Positions 17,542-26,094 of a stretch of 64,000 nucleotides of DNA are shown here, piece by piece. The stretch is from NCBI RefSeq assembly GCF_900100255.1, contig NZ_FMTS01000003.1:186001-250000 (forward strand), read 5' to 3'. The stretch is from Asticcacaulis taihuensis (GTDB lineage Bacteria; Pseudomonadota; Alphaproteobacteria; Caulobacterales; Caulobacteraceae). The position numbers were made by a program, and so were the translations under genes. Under the pieces are notes generated by a model. That model did not search any database. It was not told the origin of the DNA and was given only the letters and a program-made list of their open reading frames with translations. Every line of letters starts with the position of its first letter. Within the stretch, counting starts at the first letter, position 1.

Positions 17542-19899
17542 GTGAGCTTTGCCACATTGATGCTGGCGGCGCCGGCTCTGGCCGCGCAGACAGTCCCCAT
17601 AGATATTCCCGCCGAGCCCCTGGCGCAGGCCGTGGTCGATCTGGCCCGACAGACCGGCAGCAATATCGGCGGCGTTGATCCCGCCCGGTGTGCCGCGCCG
17701 TCGCGGGCTATTCGCGGTGCCATGACCGCTCGGGCAGCGCTGGACCGGCTGCTGCGTGGCAGTCATTGCCGGTTCGATCAGCCGGACGCCGATACCTTTG
17801 TGCTGAAACTGCGTCTGCCACCGCTTCTGCGCCTGCCTGCGCCGCACCACGAAGAGATCCCAGCGGACGCGCCGACCGAGGTTATGGTGACCGCCAATCG
17901 CCGGCTCCAGAACGCCGCCACGGCCGCCTCGGCGATCAGCGTCATCAACGCCGATACACTGGCCCGGCGTGGTGGCGACCTGTCCGATGTCGCCGCCCAG
18001 GAGGCCGGGCTGACCCTGACCAATCTCGGCGCCGGCCGGAACAAGATCCTGCTGCGCGGCCTGTCGGACGGCGTGTTCACCGGACGCACCCAGTCCAGCG
18101 TCGGGCTTTATCTCGATGAGGCGCCCATCACCTATAATGCGCCCGATCCTGACCTCCTGCTGGTCGATATGGCGCGGATCGAGGTGCTGAAAGGACCGCA
18201 AGGCGCGCTCTACGGCGAAGGCTCGATCTCCGGCGTCGTGCGTCTGGTGACGCGCGCGCCCGATCTGAGCCGGTTCGGCGGCAGTCTGAACGCTGGTGTG
18301 GGTTTGAGCGACCAGGCCGCCGCTTCTTCGCGCTGGGATGGCGTTCTCAACCTGCCGGTCATCAAGGACCGTCTGGGTTTGCGTGTCGTGGCCTACAGCG
18401 ACGAGGCGGGCGGTTATATCCGCGATGTCTCGTCCGGGCAAACCCACATCAACAATGTGCAGCGCTTCGGATCGCGGGTTTCGGCGCTCTGGCGCGTCAA
18501 TGCCGACTGGTCGGTGTCCGCATCGCAGGCCACCCAGCATATCAATGCGAAGGACAGCCAATATGTCTCCGGCAATCTCGGTGCCTATGCGCGTGACCTG
18601 ATTGTCCGGGAACCCCACGACAACGATTTCAACCAGGCGTCATTCGATGTGCAGGGCCGCACCGGACTGGGCACGCTGAAGCTGTCGCTCAATCATCTCC
18701 ATCATCATCTCGACAGCCGCTATGACGCCTCGCCACTGTCGGGGCAATATGGCCTGCCGGCGACCACGGAGCTCATCTATGACCAGGGTCAGGCGGTGGA
18801 ACTGACGACGCGCGAACTGACCCTGGTGTCGCCATCGGACCAGCGCCTGCGCTGGCTGGCCGGGGTGTTCTCCGCCCAGAGTACCGAGCGCCTGACGCCG
18901 CGCCTGACCGAACTCACTACCCGGCGTCCGCTTTATAGCGAGCAGCGACATGACCGCATCACCACCCTGGCGGCTTTTGGTGAGTTGAGTTACGACCTGA
19001 CGCCGCACTGGACGGCCGTAATGGGCCTGCGCCAGACCGATACCCGGCACGATCTTGACAGCCATATCGAGACCGAAACCATCGGCGGCGATCATGACGA
19101 ACAGATAAGCGATCGCGCCTCAACGGTGCGCCTGTCGCATCAGGTGACCCTGCGCTACCGGCCGAACGATACGGCGACCTATTATCTTCAGTCGGGCGAA
19201 GGCTATCGCGGTGGTGGCTTCAATACCACCCACCTCTACGGCACGCCGGCTGTACCCGTCCGCTACGCCGGTGATGAGTTAAACTCCTATGAGGCGGGCG
19301 CCAAGCTGCGGTTTCCGGCGGCGAATCTGCAGCTCGACCTGGCGGTATTCAAGGCCTATTGGCGCGATCTGCAAAGCGATCAGTTGCAGGCGGATGGCCT
19401 GCCGGTCACCGTCAATATCGGCAACGGCGTCAATACCGGCCTTGAGGTCGAAGCGACATGGCGGCCGGTGCCTGCCCTGACGCTGAAGGCGGCCGGCCTG
19501 ATCAACGAGCCCCGCCTGACCCGCCCGAATCCGGACTTTGTCACCAGCGAGGATTCTGGCCTGCCCTATATCGCGCGGCAGAGTTTCAATCTGTCTGCGG
19601 ACTGGCAGCGACCGCAGGGCCAGGCGGCATGGCGCGCCGGCGCCGATCTGATCTGGCGCGGACGCTCGCACCTCAATTTCGGGCCGCTGCAAAATATAGA
19701 AATGGGCGGCTATGCCGAACTGGGCTTTTATACCAGCCTGGAATCGGACACGATGCGCGTAAACCTGCGGCTGGAGAACGCGCTGGGCGCCGATGGCAAC
19801 AGCTTCGCATATGGCAATCCGTTCAGCCTCGGTCTGACGCCGCAACAGACGCCGCCACGTCCGGGCACCCTGTGGATCAGTCTTTCGCGGGATTTCTGA
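17542..19899 (+). CDS. FecA-like TonB-dependent receptor with STN signalling domain
   Basis: A receptor of about 785 residues. After a signal sequence ending ALAAQ comes a secretin/TonB short N-terminal domain (PIDIPAEPLAQAVVDLARQT through FDQPDADTFVLKL), which contacts FecR, then the plug (TEVMVTANRRLQNAA, later RIEVLKGPQGALYGEGSI) and a barrel ending GTLWISLSRDF. Such receptors import a ligand and report its presence; Sphingomonad- and Caulobacter-type members often take siderophores or sugars, and the ligand here is unknown. The start is uncertain: GTG 17542 gives a signal peptide without positive charge, while an in-frame TTG at 17458 gives a charged one (ATRR) but overlaps fecR by 80 bases. 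Confidence 0.85.
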   Translation: MSFATLMLAAPALAAQTVPIDIPAEPLAQAVVDLARQTGSNIGGVDPARCAAPSRAIRGAMTARAALDRLLRGSHCRFDQPDADTFVLKLRLPPLLRLPAPHHEEIPADAPTEVMVTANRRLQNAATAASAISVINADTLARRGGDLSDVAAQEAGLTLTNLGAGRNKILLRGLSDGVFTGRTQSSVGLYLDEAPITYNAPDPDLLLVDMARIEVLKGPQGALYGEGSISGVVRLVTRAPDLSRFGGSLNAGVGLSDQAAASSRWDGVLNLPVIKDRLGLRVVAYSDEAGGYIRDVSSGQTHINNVQRFGSRVSALWRVNADWSVSASQATQHINAKDSQYVSGNLGAYARDLIVREPHDNDFNQASFDVQGRTGLGTLKLSLNHLHHHLDSRYDASPLSGQYGLPATTELIYDQGQAVELTTRELTLVSPSDQRLRWLAGVFSAQSTERLTPRLTELTTRRPLYSEQRHDRITTLAAFGELSYDLTPHWTAVMGLRQTDTRHDLDSHIETETIGGDHDEQISDRASTVRLSHQVTLRYRPNDTATYYLQSGEGYRGGGFNTTHLYGTPAVPVRYAGDELNSYEAGAKLRFPAANLQLDLAVFKAYWRDLQSDQLQADGLPVTVNIGNGVNTGLEVEATWRPVPALTLKAAGLINEPRLTRPNPDFVTSEDSGLPYIARQSFNLSADWQRPQGQAAWRAGADLIWRGRSHLNFGPLQNIEMGGYAELGFYTSLESDTMRVNLRLENALGADGNSFAYGNPFSLGLTPQQTPPRPGTLWISLSRDF

Positions 19900-20101
19900 C
19901 AGAGTCTTCTTAATCCCATGACACCGCCGCCGGCCTGACCTCGTAATGTGCACGTTTAAGTGATGCCGATTTTCTGGCAACCTATTGAAATTTAAATGGT
20001 TGTTAAGGGTGCTCGGCGCATCCTTAATGTGCGGTAAATCCGTTTGCCGCAGGGCTTTGGCCCTTGTTTCAGGGTAAAGAACTTACCGAAAGGATATCCA
20101 G

Positions 20102-20299
20102 ATGACCTCTATCAGTGCGGTTGGCGCCTATAGCCAGACACCCGCGTCGCAACCCGTCGCCCGTGTGGACCCCGATCATGACGGCGACAATGACGCCGGC
20201 AAGTCGAAAGCCTCCGAAGCTGCCGAGACCTCGCGCGGCCCGGCCACGACCGTGACCCTATCGCCCCAGGCGAAGGCCATGATGGCCAGCCAGGGCTAA
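20102..20299 (+). CDS. Small Asp-rich protein, unknown function
   Basis: A 65-residue protein preceded by a good ribosome site (GAAAGGAT). It has an acidic stretch DPDHDGDNDAG (about 24-34) that resembles a single calcium-binding loop, and a C-terminal TVTLSPQAKAMMASQG segment that looks helical. No signal peptide or membrane segment. I do not recognise a named family. It lies after the FecIRA locus, on the opposite flank from the EF-hand protein at 15356, and is convergent with the DsbD gene. Confidence 0.65.
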   Translation: MTSISAVGAYSQTPASQPVARVDPDHDGDNDAGKSKASEAAETSRGPATTVTLSPQAKAMMASQG

Positions 20300-20338
20300 G
20301 CTGTAAGCGTCAGTATATAGTAAGCGTAGCGTACTCCG

Positions 20339-20365
20339 TATCGAGGGCGGCCTGACCCCTCGATA
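20339..20365. terminator. Hairpin between convergent genes
   Basis: 9-bp stem TATCGAGGG/CCCTCGATA with a 9-nt loop between the small Asp-rich gene (+) and the DsbD gene (-). No T-run, so only a likely terminator by position. Confidence 0.45.
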
Positions 20366-20374
20366 TTGGCGCTT

Positions 20375-22423
20375 TTAGCGACCGGCCTGCAGGGCCTTCA
20401 GCACCACGCCTGGCGTCAGCAGTTGCGGCAGGATCACCGGCTGGGCCTGGCCCGGCCCGTAATAGACGTAAAGCGGCACACCTGACCGGCCATTCTGCGT
20501 CAGATAGCGCGTAATCTCCGCATCACGGTGCGTCCAGTTCCCCACCATATAGACCACATTCTGCGCCTTCAGCGCCGATCTGACACGCGTGTCCGCCAGG
20601 GCGACGCGCTCATTCACCTTGCAGGTCAGGCACCAGGCCGCGGTCATATCGACCAGAACCGGCTGCCCCTGGGTGCGCAGGGCGTCGAGCCGGGCTTGCG
20701 AGAAGGCGACCTGACCGTTTGTGGTGGCTATAACCGGTGCGGCGGGCGTCTGCATCGCCGAACCGATGCCCAGGGCCAGGCCGATGATGACCGCCACGGC
20801 GCGCCACCCGTTCGGCAGTTTGCGGGCGATGATGGCGGCGGCGACCAGCGCCATGCCGAGCACCAGAAGCCCTAGTCCGGCGGGGCCGGCCTGTTGCCAG
20901 AAAACCCATGCCATCCAGGCGGCGGCCAGATACATGGGGATGGCCAGAAACTGGCGCAGCCGGTCCATCCACGGACCGGGACGCGGCATGAGGCGCGCCA
21001 GTGACGGCATCCAGGTCAGGGTGAAGGTCAGGGCCACGAAGGGCGCGGCGAAGCCCAGGCCCAGGGCCGTGAAAATAGCTATGGAGGCAAAGCCGCCGCG
21101 CGCCAGCGCCACGCCGGTGGCCGTGGCCATGAAGGGCGCGCTGCATGGCGCGGCGACCATCACTGCCAGCACACCGGTCATGAAGGCCGCCAGATAGGGA
21201 TGCCGGCCGATCGGCTGAGCCCCGGCAGCGGCTTGCAATGAGCCGCCGATTTCAAACAGGCCGGAGAGGTTGAGGCCGACCATCAGCATCAGCAGGCTTA
21301 AGGCCGCCGTGACATAGGGCGACTGTAACTGAAAACCCCAGCCGACCATGCCCCCGAGCGCGCGCGCCACATCGAGCAGGACCGACAAGGCGACAAAACT
21401 CAGGATGGCGCCCAGACCATAGATCAGGGCTTCGCGCCGCGCCAGCCGGTGATCATGGCCGGTGCGCGTCAGGGCCAGCAGCTTCATCGACAATACGGGA
21501 AAAACACAGGGCATCAGATTAAGCACAAGCCCGCCAAGAAAGGCCAGGAGGGCCGCCAGGGCTATGCCATTATGTGCCGACGCAACCGGTTTCGCGGGCG
21601 GCGATGCCGCCTCATGCGCGAGAACGCGCACCGCCGCGCCATCGGCAAAGCGCACCACCAGTGGCGCCAGGGCGGGCAGGTCGGTGCCGCTGGCCATCGG
21701 CAGGTTGACACTGAAGCCTTGCGGGTCGGTTGTCAGGGTTTGCGGGGCCGAAGGCGGGATCAGGTCTGCGATTTCGCTGAAAATGAAAGCGCCATCGGGA
21801 TGCGTGAAGCGTGCACGCAGGGCCGGATTGCCCGGCAGTGAAAAGCGGATACGCAGCACGCCGCCCTCTCGGCTATAAGTGGCGGGGCGCTGGAGATCGA
21901 CCGGCAGGGCGGCGGATGTGACGATTGGCGCCATTTGGGCGGACACACTCAGCCGTCCAGACAGATCGAAGCTGACGGGCTCGCAGCTATCTCGGCAGAC
22001 CAGGGAGTCGATATGCAGCGTGTACGGGATCTGGCTGCCGATTTTCAGATCCGGCGCCGCGCGCACATGCACATAGGCGGTGACCGGCTGGTCATAGCCA
22101 TAGGTGACGACCCCGTCATAGGTCAGTTTTTGCGGGGTCGGCCATTCAGTCCGTGTGAGGCTGAGTCCTGGTACGCCGGCCAGGCTGATGTCGGTCGGCA
22201 GGCCCGTATCGCCGGGATTGATCCAGTAGGTATGCCAGTCCCTGTCGGGCGTCAGAGTCACGGGCAGCGCGGCCTCGCCGCCGGGCGTGATGGTGGCGGG
22301 CGCGGGCCCAAGCGCGGCGGTCATATGGCCGGAACGCACTGCGGCCCATGACGGCGAAACCGGCATCAGGGCGACCAGCACCAGACTGAGCAGGATATGT
22401 TTGAAACGGATCAACGAACGCAC
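20375..22423 (-). CDS. dsbD: Thiol:disulfide interchange protein DsbD-like
   Basis: A protein of about 682 residues that carries electrons from cytoplasmic thioredoxin across the inner membrane. A signal peptide (ends SPSWAAV) is followed by a periplasmic DsbD-alpha-like domain (about 30-270), a membrane domain of about eight helices with the conserved cysteines in NLMPCVFPVLSMK and APCSAPFM, and a C-terminal thioredoxin-like domain with the active site WCLTC. The start is GTG 22423 (or 22426), preceded by AGGAAGG; the open frame upstream of this is the shadow of apbE, whose end overlaps the start by 13 bases. It is the last gene of the TlpA-DUF4266-DUF3570-ApbE operon and probably supplies reducing power for it. 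Confidence 0.88.
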   Translation of the reverse strand: MRSLIRFKHILLSLVLVALMPVSPSWAAVRSGHMTAALGPAPATITPGGEAALPVTLTPDRDWHTYWINPGDTGLPTDISLAGVPGLSLTRTEWPTPQKLTYDGVVTYGYDQPVTAYVHVRAAPDLKIGSQIPYTLHIDSLVCRDSCEPVSFDLSGRLSVSAQMAPIVTSAALPVDLQRPATYSREGGVLRIRFSLPGNPALRARFTHPDGAFIFSEIADLIPPSAPQTLTTDPQGFSVNLPMASGTDLPALAPLVVRFADGAAVRVLAHEAASPPAKPVASAHNGIALAALLAFLGGLVLNLMPCVFPVLSMKLLALTRTGHDHRLARREALIYGLGAILSFVALSVLLDVARALGGMVGWGFQLQSPYVTAALSLLMLMVGLNLSGLFEIGGSLQAAAGAQPIGRHPYLAAFMTGVLAVMVAAPCSAPFMATATGVALARGGFASIAIFTALGLGFAAPFVALTFTLTWMPSLARLMPRPGPWMDRLRQFLAIPMYLAAAWMAWVFWQQAGPAGLGLLVLGMALVAAAIIARKLPNGWRAVAVIIGLALGIGSAMQTPAAPVIATTNGQVAFSQARLDALRTQGQPVLVDMTAAWCLTCKVNERVALADTRVRSALKAQNVVYMVGNWTHRDAEITRYLTQNGRSGVPLYVYYGPGQAQPVILPQLLTPGVVLKALQAGR

Positions 22424-23316
22424 CACGAAGCTATGCCTTCCTGTTTGAGAAATCTTTCCGCCCGACGGCCGTGCAGCATGGCCAGGGTGGAGATAAAGCC
22501 GGCCTCGATGCAGGTCGGGGCCGCCACGGTCACCGAGCGCGGCGGGTCTTTGACCGGCCTGGCCGTGCGTGGATCGAGAATATGCGAATAGCGGATGCCG
22601 TCCCTGAGCAGGAAACGGCGGGCGTCGCCGCTGGTGGTGAGGGCCCCGTCGTTCAGTTCCAGCCGGCCAGCCATTTCGCCCGGCCGGTCGGTGTCCTCTA
22701 TGCCGACGCGCCAGCGCTGGCCATCCTGGCGCGGGCCGGTGACCCGCAGATCGCCGCCGAAATTGACCAGGCAGGCCCGGTCGGTCAGGCCGCGCAGGCG
22801 GTTGACCGCGCAATCGACGGCATATTCCTTGCCGAAGCCGCCGAAGTCGATCTCCTGGCCTTCGCCAAGGGTAATTTCGCCGGACAGCCACCGCACCTTG
22901 CCCCAGCCGATCAGCGGCCGACAGGCGGCGATATCGGCGCGCGACGGCACCTTGTCCGAACCGTCAAACCGCCAGATGCGCCTGAGCACGCCTGAGGTGA
23001 TGTCAAAGCGTCCGCCACTGAGCCGCCAGGCCCGATCGGCGAAATCGATCAGGCTGCGTGTCTCGTTATCGACCCTGACCGGTGTTCCGGCCGCGGCATT
23101 GATCCGGCCGATGACGCTGTCCGGGCGATAGCGGCTGTAAGTCTTCTCAATGCGCAGGGCCTCGGCCGCGACCGCCCGGCCAGCCTCTTCGGCCAGCCGG
23201 GGATCGTCGGTTTCAATACGCAGTTCGCAGGGCGAATGCATGGCGGCAAAGCGATAGACAAAGCCGTCATCCAATTGTTCTGGCAGTTGCTCCAGCTCGC
23301 AAACGGTTTCCGTCAT
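22411..23316 (-). CDS. apbE: FAD:protein FMN transferase (ApbE)
   Basis: A 301-residue ApbE-family flavin transferase. The enzyme attaches FMN from FAD to a threonine or serine of periplasmic or membrane target proteins. Family motifs are present: YRPDSVIGRIN near residue 65, DFGGFGKEYAVD (about 150-161), NFGGDLRV (about 178) and the late ALTTSGDARRF with SHILDPRTARP. No signal peptide or lipobox is evident, so it may act in the cytoplasm or use another export route. The ATG overlaps the DUF3570 stop (ATGA), and the end overlaps dsbD. The target flavoprotein is not obvious in this window. Confidence 0.9.
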   Translation of the reverse strand: MTETVCELEQLPEQLDDGFVYRFAAMHSPCELRIETDDPRLAEEAGRAVAAEALRIEKTYSRYRPDSVIGRINAAAGTPVRVDNETRSLIDFADRAWRLSGGRFDITSGVLRRIWRFDGSDKVPSRADIAACRPLIGWGKVRWLSGEITLGEGQEIDFGGFGKEYAVDCAVNRLRGLTDRACLVNFGGDLRVTGPRQDGQRWRVGIEDTDRPGEMAGRLELNDGALTTSGDARRFLLRDGIRYSHILDPRTARPVKDPPRSVTVAAPTCIEAGFISTLAMLHGRRAERFLKQEGIASWCVR

Positions 23317-24695
23317 CAGTAGAAGGCGAAACTGTAGCCAAGGATCACGCTGGTCGCCTTGACGCCGGTGAACAGGTTTTCCTGCCTGAGGTCGCCGACC
23401 GCATAGGATGGATGGCTGGTGCCGGTCTGCTGATAGCTGGCCGCGCGCAGGTAAAGCTCGTCATTACCGCGCACCCGCATCCCGAGTTTCAGGCCGATCG
23501 TCGAGGCGTCGAAACTGGCCAGCCGGCTGTCCGAAGAGGCATTTTCGGGCAGGGCCTGACCATCGATCAGATAGTCGCGGAAGAAGTTGGCCCTGGTCTG
23601 GTGGTAGTAGCGATAACTTGGCTCGACATAGAGGAAGGAGGTCAGCGGGATACGCTCGGCCACTTCCAGGGTCTCGGCATTAATCCCCCAGCTATCGTGA
23701 TAAAGCCGGGCAGAAACATCCGCGACTGTGCCCCAAAGCGCCAGCTTGTTGCCGATATAGAGGCTCTGGCGCAGGCGTGAAGCCGGCCGGCTTTCGTAGA
23801 GATATCTCACTGGCGCGCCACTCTCGCCATCGACCACCGAGATGATGCGGTAGGGATCGGTCTGGTAACCGGAGGTGTCGCCCAGCGAATAGTTGACCTG
23901 CATCAGCCAGTAGCGGTTCATCACCTGGCTGACCCCGGCGACCAGATCAACGACCGTTTTCTGCCGGTTACCGCCCTTTAGGGTGCCGCTCATCTGGGTC
24001 AGTGGTTCAGGCGTGCCGAAATAGGGTTTTGAAGTATCTGACTCAAAATTCAGGGCCACTGAGGCCGTGGTATTCTTGTCATTGAAGTCGCGGGCATAAC
24101 CGACATTGGCCGACATCGAGCTGTAGTCGTGCTCGCTGGAATAGCTGCCCCCGAAACTCAGGCGGTCGCCGTTGTCGCGCGTGCCGGTATAGCCGAGATC
24201 AATCGCATATCTCTGGTCCCGAAAGCCGCTGTCCACCGGCAGGGTGTTGGCGGCGACGGTATATTGCCGCGCCGTGACATCGGTGCCGGGAATGGTGACC
24301 AGCGTGCTGTTGCCCGATGCGCTGGTGACCGTCGTCTTTTGTCCCTGGGTTTTGGATGGGGTAATGAAGGTCTGGTCATGGGTCCAGGGCGCGGCGCCAT
24401 TTGGGGTGGCTCCGGTCAGGGTGTCGGCGGTCAGCTTGACATGCAGGACATCGCCGCTGTCGTCATTGAGCGTGAAGCTGGCGACGGGCTCCGTCGCCTT
24501 CACCCGCCCGCCGGCTTCCTGATAGAACAGGATCGCCGTATCGACGCGCGTCAGGCCGGAGTCGGTGGAGGTGTCGTCATTGATATTCTGGCTGGCCTGC
24601 TGGGCATGGGCGCCCGCACCGGCGAACAGGCCCGCGGTCATCAGGCCGAGTGCAGCCGTCAGGCGGCCTTTGCGTTTACTCAGTTGCATCCGCAT
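23316..24695 (-). CDS. DUF3570 family outer-membrane-like protein
   Basis: A 459-residue exported protein matching the DUF3570 family as I know it. A signal peptide (1-31, ends AHAQQ) is followed by alternating amphipathic beta-strands and a C-terminus VILGYSFAFY ending in an aromatic residue, which suggests a beta-barrel in the outer membrane. Function is unknown; the family is typically coded with a DUF4266 lipoprotein, a TlpA-like thioredoxin and ApbE, exactly as here. The start may be ATG 24695 or 24689; the first overlaps the DUF4266 stop by 16 bases, so translation is coupled. Confidence 0.82.
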   Translation of the reverse strand: MRMQLSKRKGRLTAALGLMTAGLFAGAGAHAQQASQNINDDTSTDSGLTRVDTAILFYQEAGGRVKATEPVASFTLNDDSGDVLHVKLTADTLTGATPNGAAPWTHDQTFITPSKTQGQKTTVTSASGNSTLVTIPGTDVTARQYTVAANTLPVDSGFRDQRYAIDLGYTGTRDNGDRLSFGGSYSSEHDYSSMSANVGYARDFNDKNTTASVALNFESDTSKPYFGTPEPLTQMSGTLKGGNRQKTVVDLVAGVSQVMNRYWLMQVNYSLGDTSGYQTDPYRIISVVDGESGAPVRYLYESRPASRLRQSLYIGNKLALWGTVADVSARLYHDSWGINAETLEVAERIPLTSFLYVEPSYRYYHQTRANFFRDYLIDGQALPENASSDSRLASFDASTIGLKLGMRVRGNDELYLRAASYQQTGTSHPSYAVGDLRQENLFTGVKATSVILGYSFAFY

Positions 24696-24913
24696 CCCCC
24701 GCCATCAAAGGAGCGGCCGCCGGAAGCGCCTTCCTTGGAAAAATAGATATGATCGTCGGCGCCGGCGATCAGTGGATGGGTGACGGGCTGCATGGAACGC
24801 CGCGCCATCAGGTCGCGGTCCCAGGATTTGGCCCCCAGGGATGAGCAGCCGCCCAGCAACAGACACGCGGCGGACGTGGCCAGTGCGGCCATGTGCAAAG
24901 TCTTAATTTTCAT
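24680..24913 (-). CDS. DUF4266 lipoprotein
   Basis: A 77-residue lipoprotein. The signal ends with the lipobox LLGGC (cysteine near residue 23), so the mature part is a short anchored peptide with WDRDLMARRSMQP and a glycine/cysteine-rich tail (GGGCGC). This matches the DUF4266 family, whose tail keeps these cysteines. It overlaps the upstream thioredoxin-like gene by 11 bases and the downstream DUF3570 gene by 16, so the operon is tightly coupled. The tail cysteines may be handled by the TlpA-like protein or bind metal; this is inference. Confidence 0.82.
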   Translation of the reverse strand: MKIKTLHMAALATSAACLLLGGCSSLGAKSWDRDLMARRSMQPVTHPLIAGADDHIYFSKEGASGGRSFDGGGCGCN

Positions 24914-25379
24914 GGACAAGCTCCGCGACCTGATTGTTGTAATTGGCAGCCTGTTCAGGGTGGAAACCCAGATGGGTATAGCGGATACGGCCGTCGCGCC
25001 CGATCAGCAGGCTGGTCGGCATGTCGTGGACCTTGTAGCGCTGCGCCAGGGTGCCTTCGGAATCGTAGACCACGGTCAGGTCGCTGCCGACACGCTTTAG
25101 GAAGCTGTTGGCGCGGTCGCGGCTGTGATCGACATTGACCGCGATGATCACCAGGCCGTCTGGCCCGTAGCGCGATTTAAGCTGTTCCATATAGGGGAAG
25201 GACTGTTCGCAGGGATGGCACCACGAGGCCCAGAAGTCGAGATAGACGACCTTGCCCTTGTAGGCGGACAGATCGAGGGGCGCACCCGCCATGACCGGTG
25301 GGGCGCTGGCCAGCAGGGTGGCGCTGGCGAAGAGGGACAGGCCGGCGAGCAGGCGCGGCAACAGACGTTTAATGACCAC
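24903..25379 (-). CDS. TlpA-like periplasmic thioredoxin
   Basis: A 158-residue thioredoxin-fold protein of the TlpA/ResA type. Signal peptide 1-31 (ends PVMAG), then KVVYLDFWASWCHPCEQSFP with active-site CHPC (about 57-60), and the cis-proline region VHDMPTSLLIGRDG. It likely keeps periplasmic cysteines reduced, drawing electrons from the DsbD coded at the end of the same operon. GTG 25379 is chosen as start because GGAG lies 8 bases upstream; longer starts would add residues before the signal peptide. First gene of the operon. Confidence 0.87.
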   Translation of the reverse strand: MVIKRLLPRLLAGLSLFASATLLASAPPVMAGAPLDLSAYKGKVVYLDFWASWCHPCEQSFPYMEQLKSRYGPDGLVIIAVNVDHSRDRANSFLKRVGSDLTVVYDSEGTLAQRYKVHDMPTSLLIGRDGRIRYTHLGFHPEQAANYNNQVAELVHEN

Positions 25380-25554
25380 AATAGGTTCTCCGTGGGGTGG
25401 ATCATCCAAACGACACCGCCGTGCCGGACAGGTCGTACTTGCGCGGGAAAATTTTTTGAGGGGCGGGATTACGGCTGCTTTCCTTGGGCGGTGTCACTCA
25501 GGCGAAGGGGCATCTGGCCGTCGGTGCCCGAACCGCTGATGGAGGATCATGGTC

Positions 25555-26094
25555 ATGAACCGTCGCACTCTGTTCATCTCTGCCTTTTCCGCCGCGTTCC
25601 TGCCCGATATTGCCAGGGCGAGCGCGCCTTTGACCTTCGTGCCGCAGCCGGGTCTGGTGGGTTCGGGTCGACTGAACATCCTGACGGTCCCGGTGCTGGA
25701 TGTATCGCTCTTTGCGCCGCTGTCACACTGGCGGCCTGACAAGCCCTACGCCTTGCAGGTCACTTTCCTGCGTGATTTGGAGGCGCGCAGGATGGCCGGT
25801 CACATCCGGGATGAGATGCGGCACACCGGCGCCGGAGATGCCGGGCATCTGGAGCTCTGGACGCGGGAACTGGAAGCGGTCCTGCCCGACATGCGGCGCG
25901 GAGACGTGCTGACCGGCGTGCGGGACCAGGGGGGCGCGGTCCTCTTTTTTCACGGTGACAGATCTTTGGGACATATCGCGGAAAATGGATTTTCCGAGGC
26001 CTTTTTCGGGATTTGCCTGGGCCCTCGGACATCTCAGCCGAAGTTGCGGCAGGCGGTACTTGGACTTGCCTCTCCAGAATACCAAGGGATGTGA
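25555..26094 (+). CDS. Chalcone isomerase-like exported protein
   Basis: A 179-residue protein with a Tat-like or Sec signal (MNRRTLFISAFSAAFLPDIARA). The mature part looks like the bacterial chalcone-isomerase-like family (PF16036 type): KPYALQVTFLRDLEARRMAG, then a final AENGFSEAFFGICLGPRT. In bacteria this family has no established enzyme activity and is often found beside redox or ApbE-linked genes. ATG 25555 is favoured over 25549 because GGAGG is 9 bases away. It is divergent from the TlpA-DsbD operon and may share its promoter region. Confidence 0.72.
   Translation: MNRRTLFISAFSAAFLPDIARASAPLTFVPQPGLVGSGRLNILTVPVLDVSLFAPLSHWRPDKPYALQVTFLRDLEARRMAGHIRDEMRHTGAGDAGHLELWTRELEAVLPDMRRGDVLTGVRDQGGAVLFFHGDRSLGHIAENGFSEAFFGICLGPRTSQPKLRQAVLGLASPEYQGM

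Noticed and set aside
22424-22891. N-terminal extension of the DsbD frame
   Set aside because: This part is an Arg/Pro-rich shadow of apbE; a GTG with AGGAAGG starts the real signal peptide.
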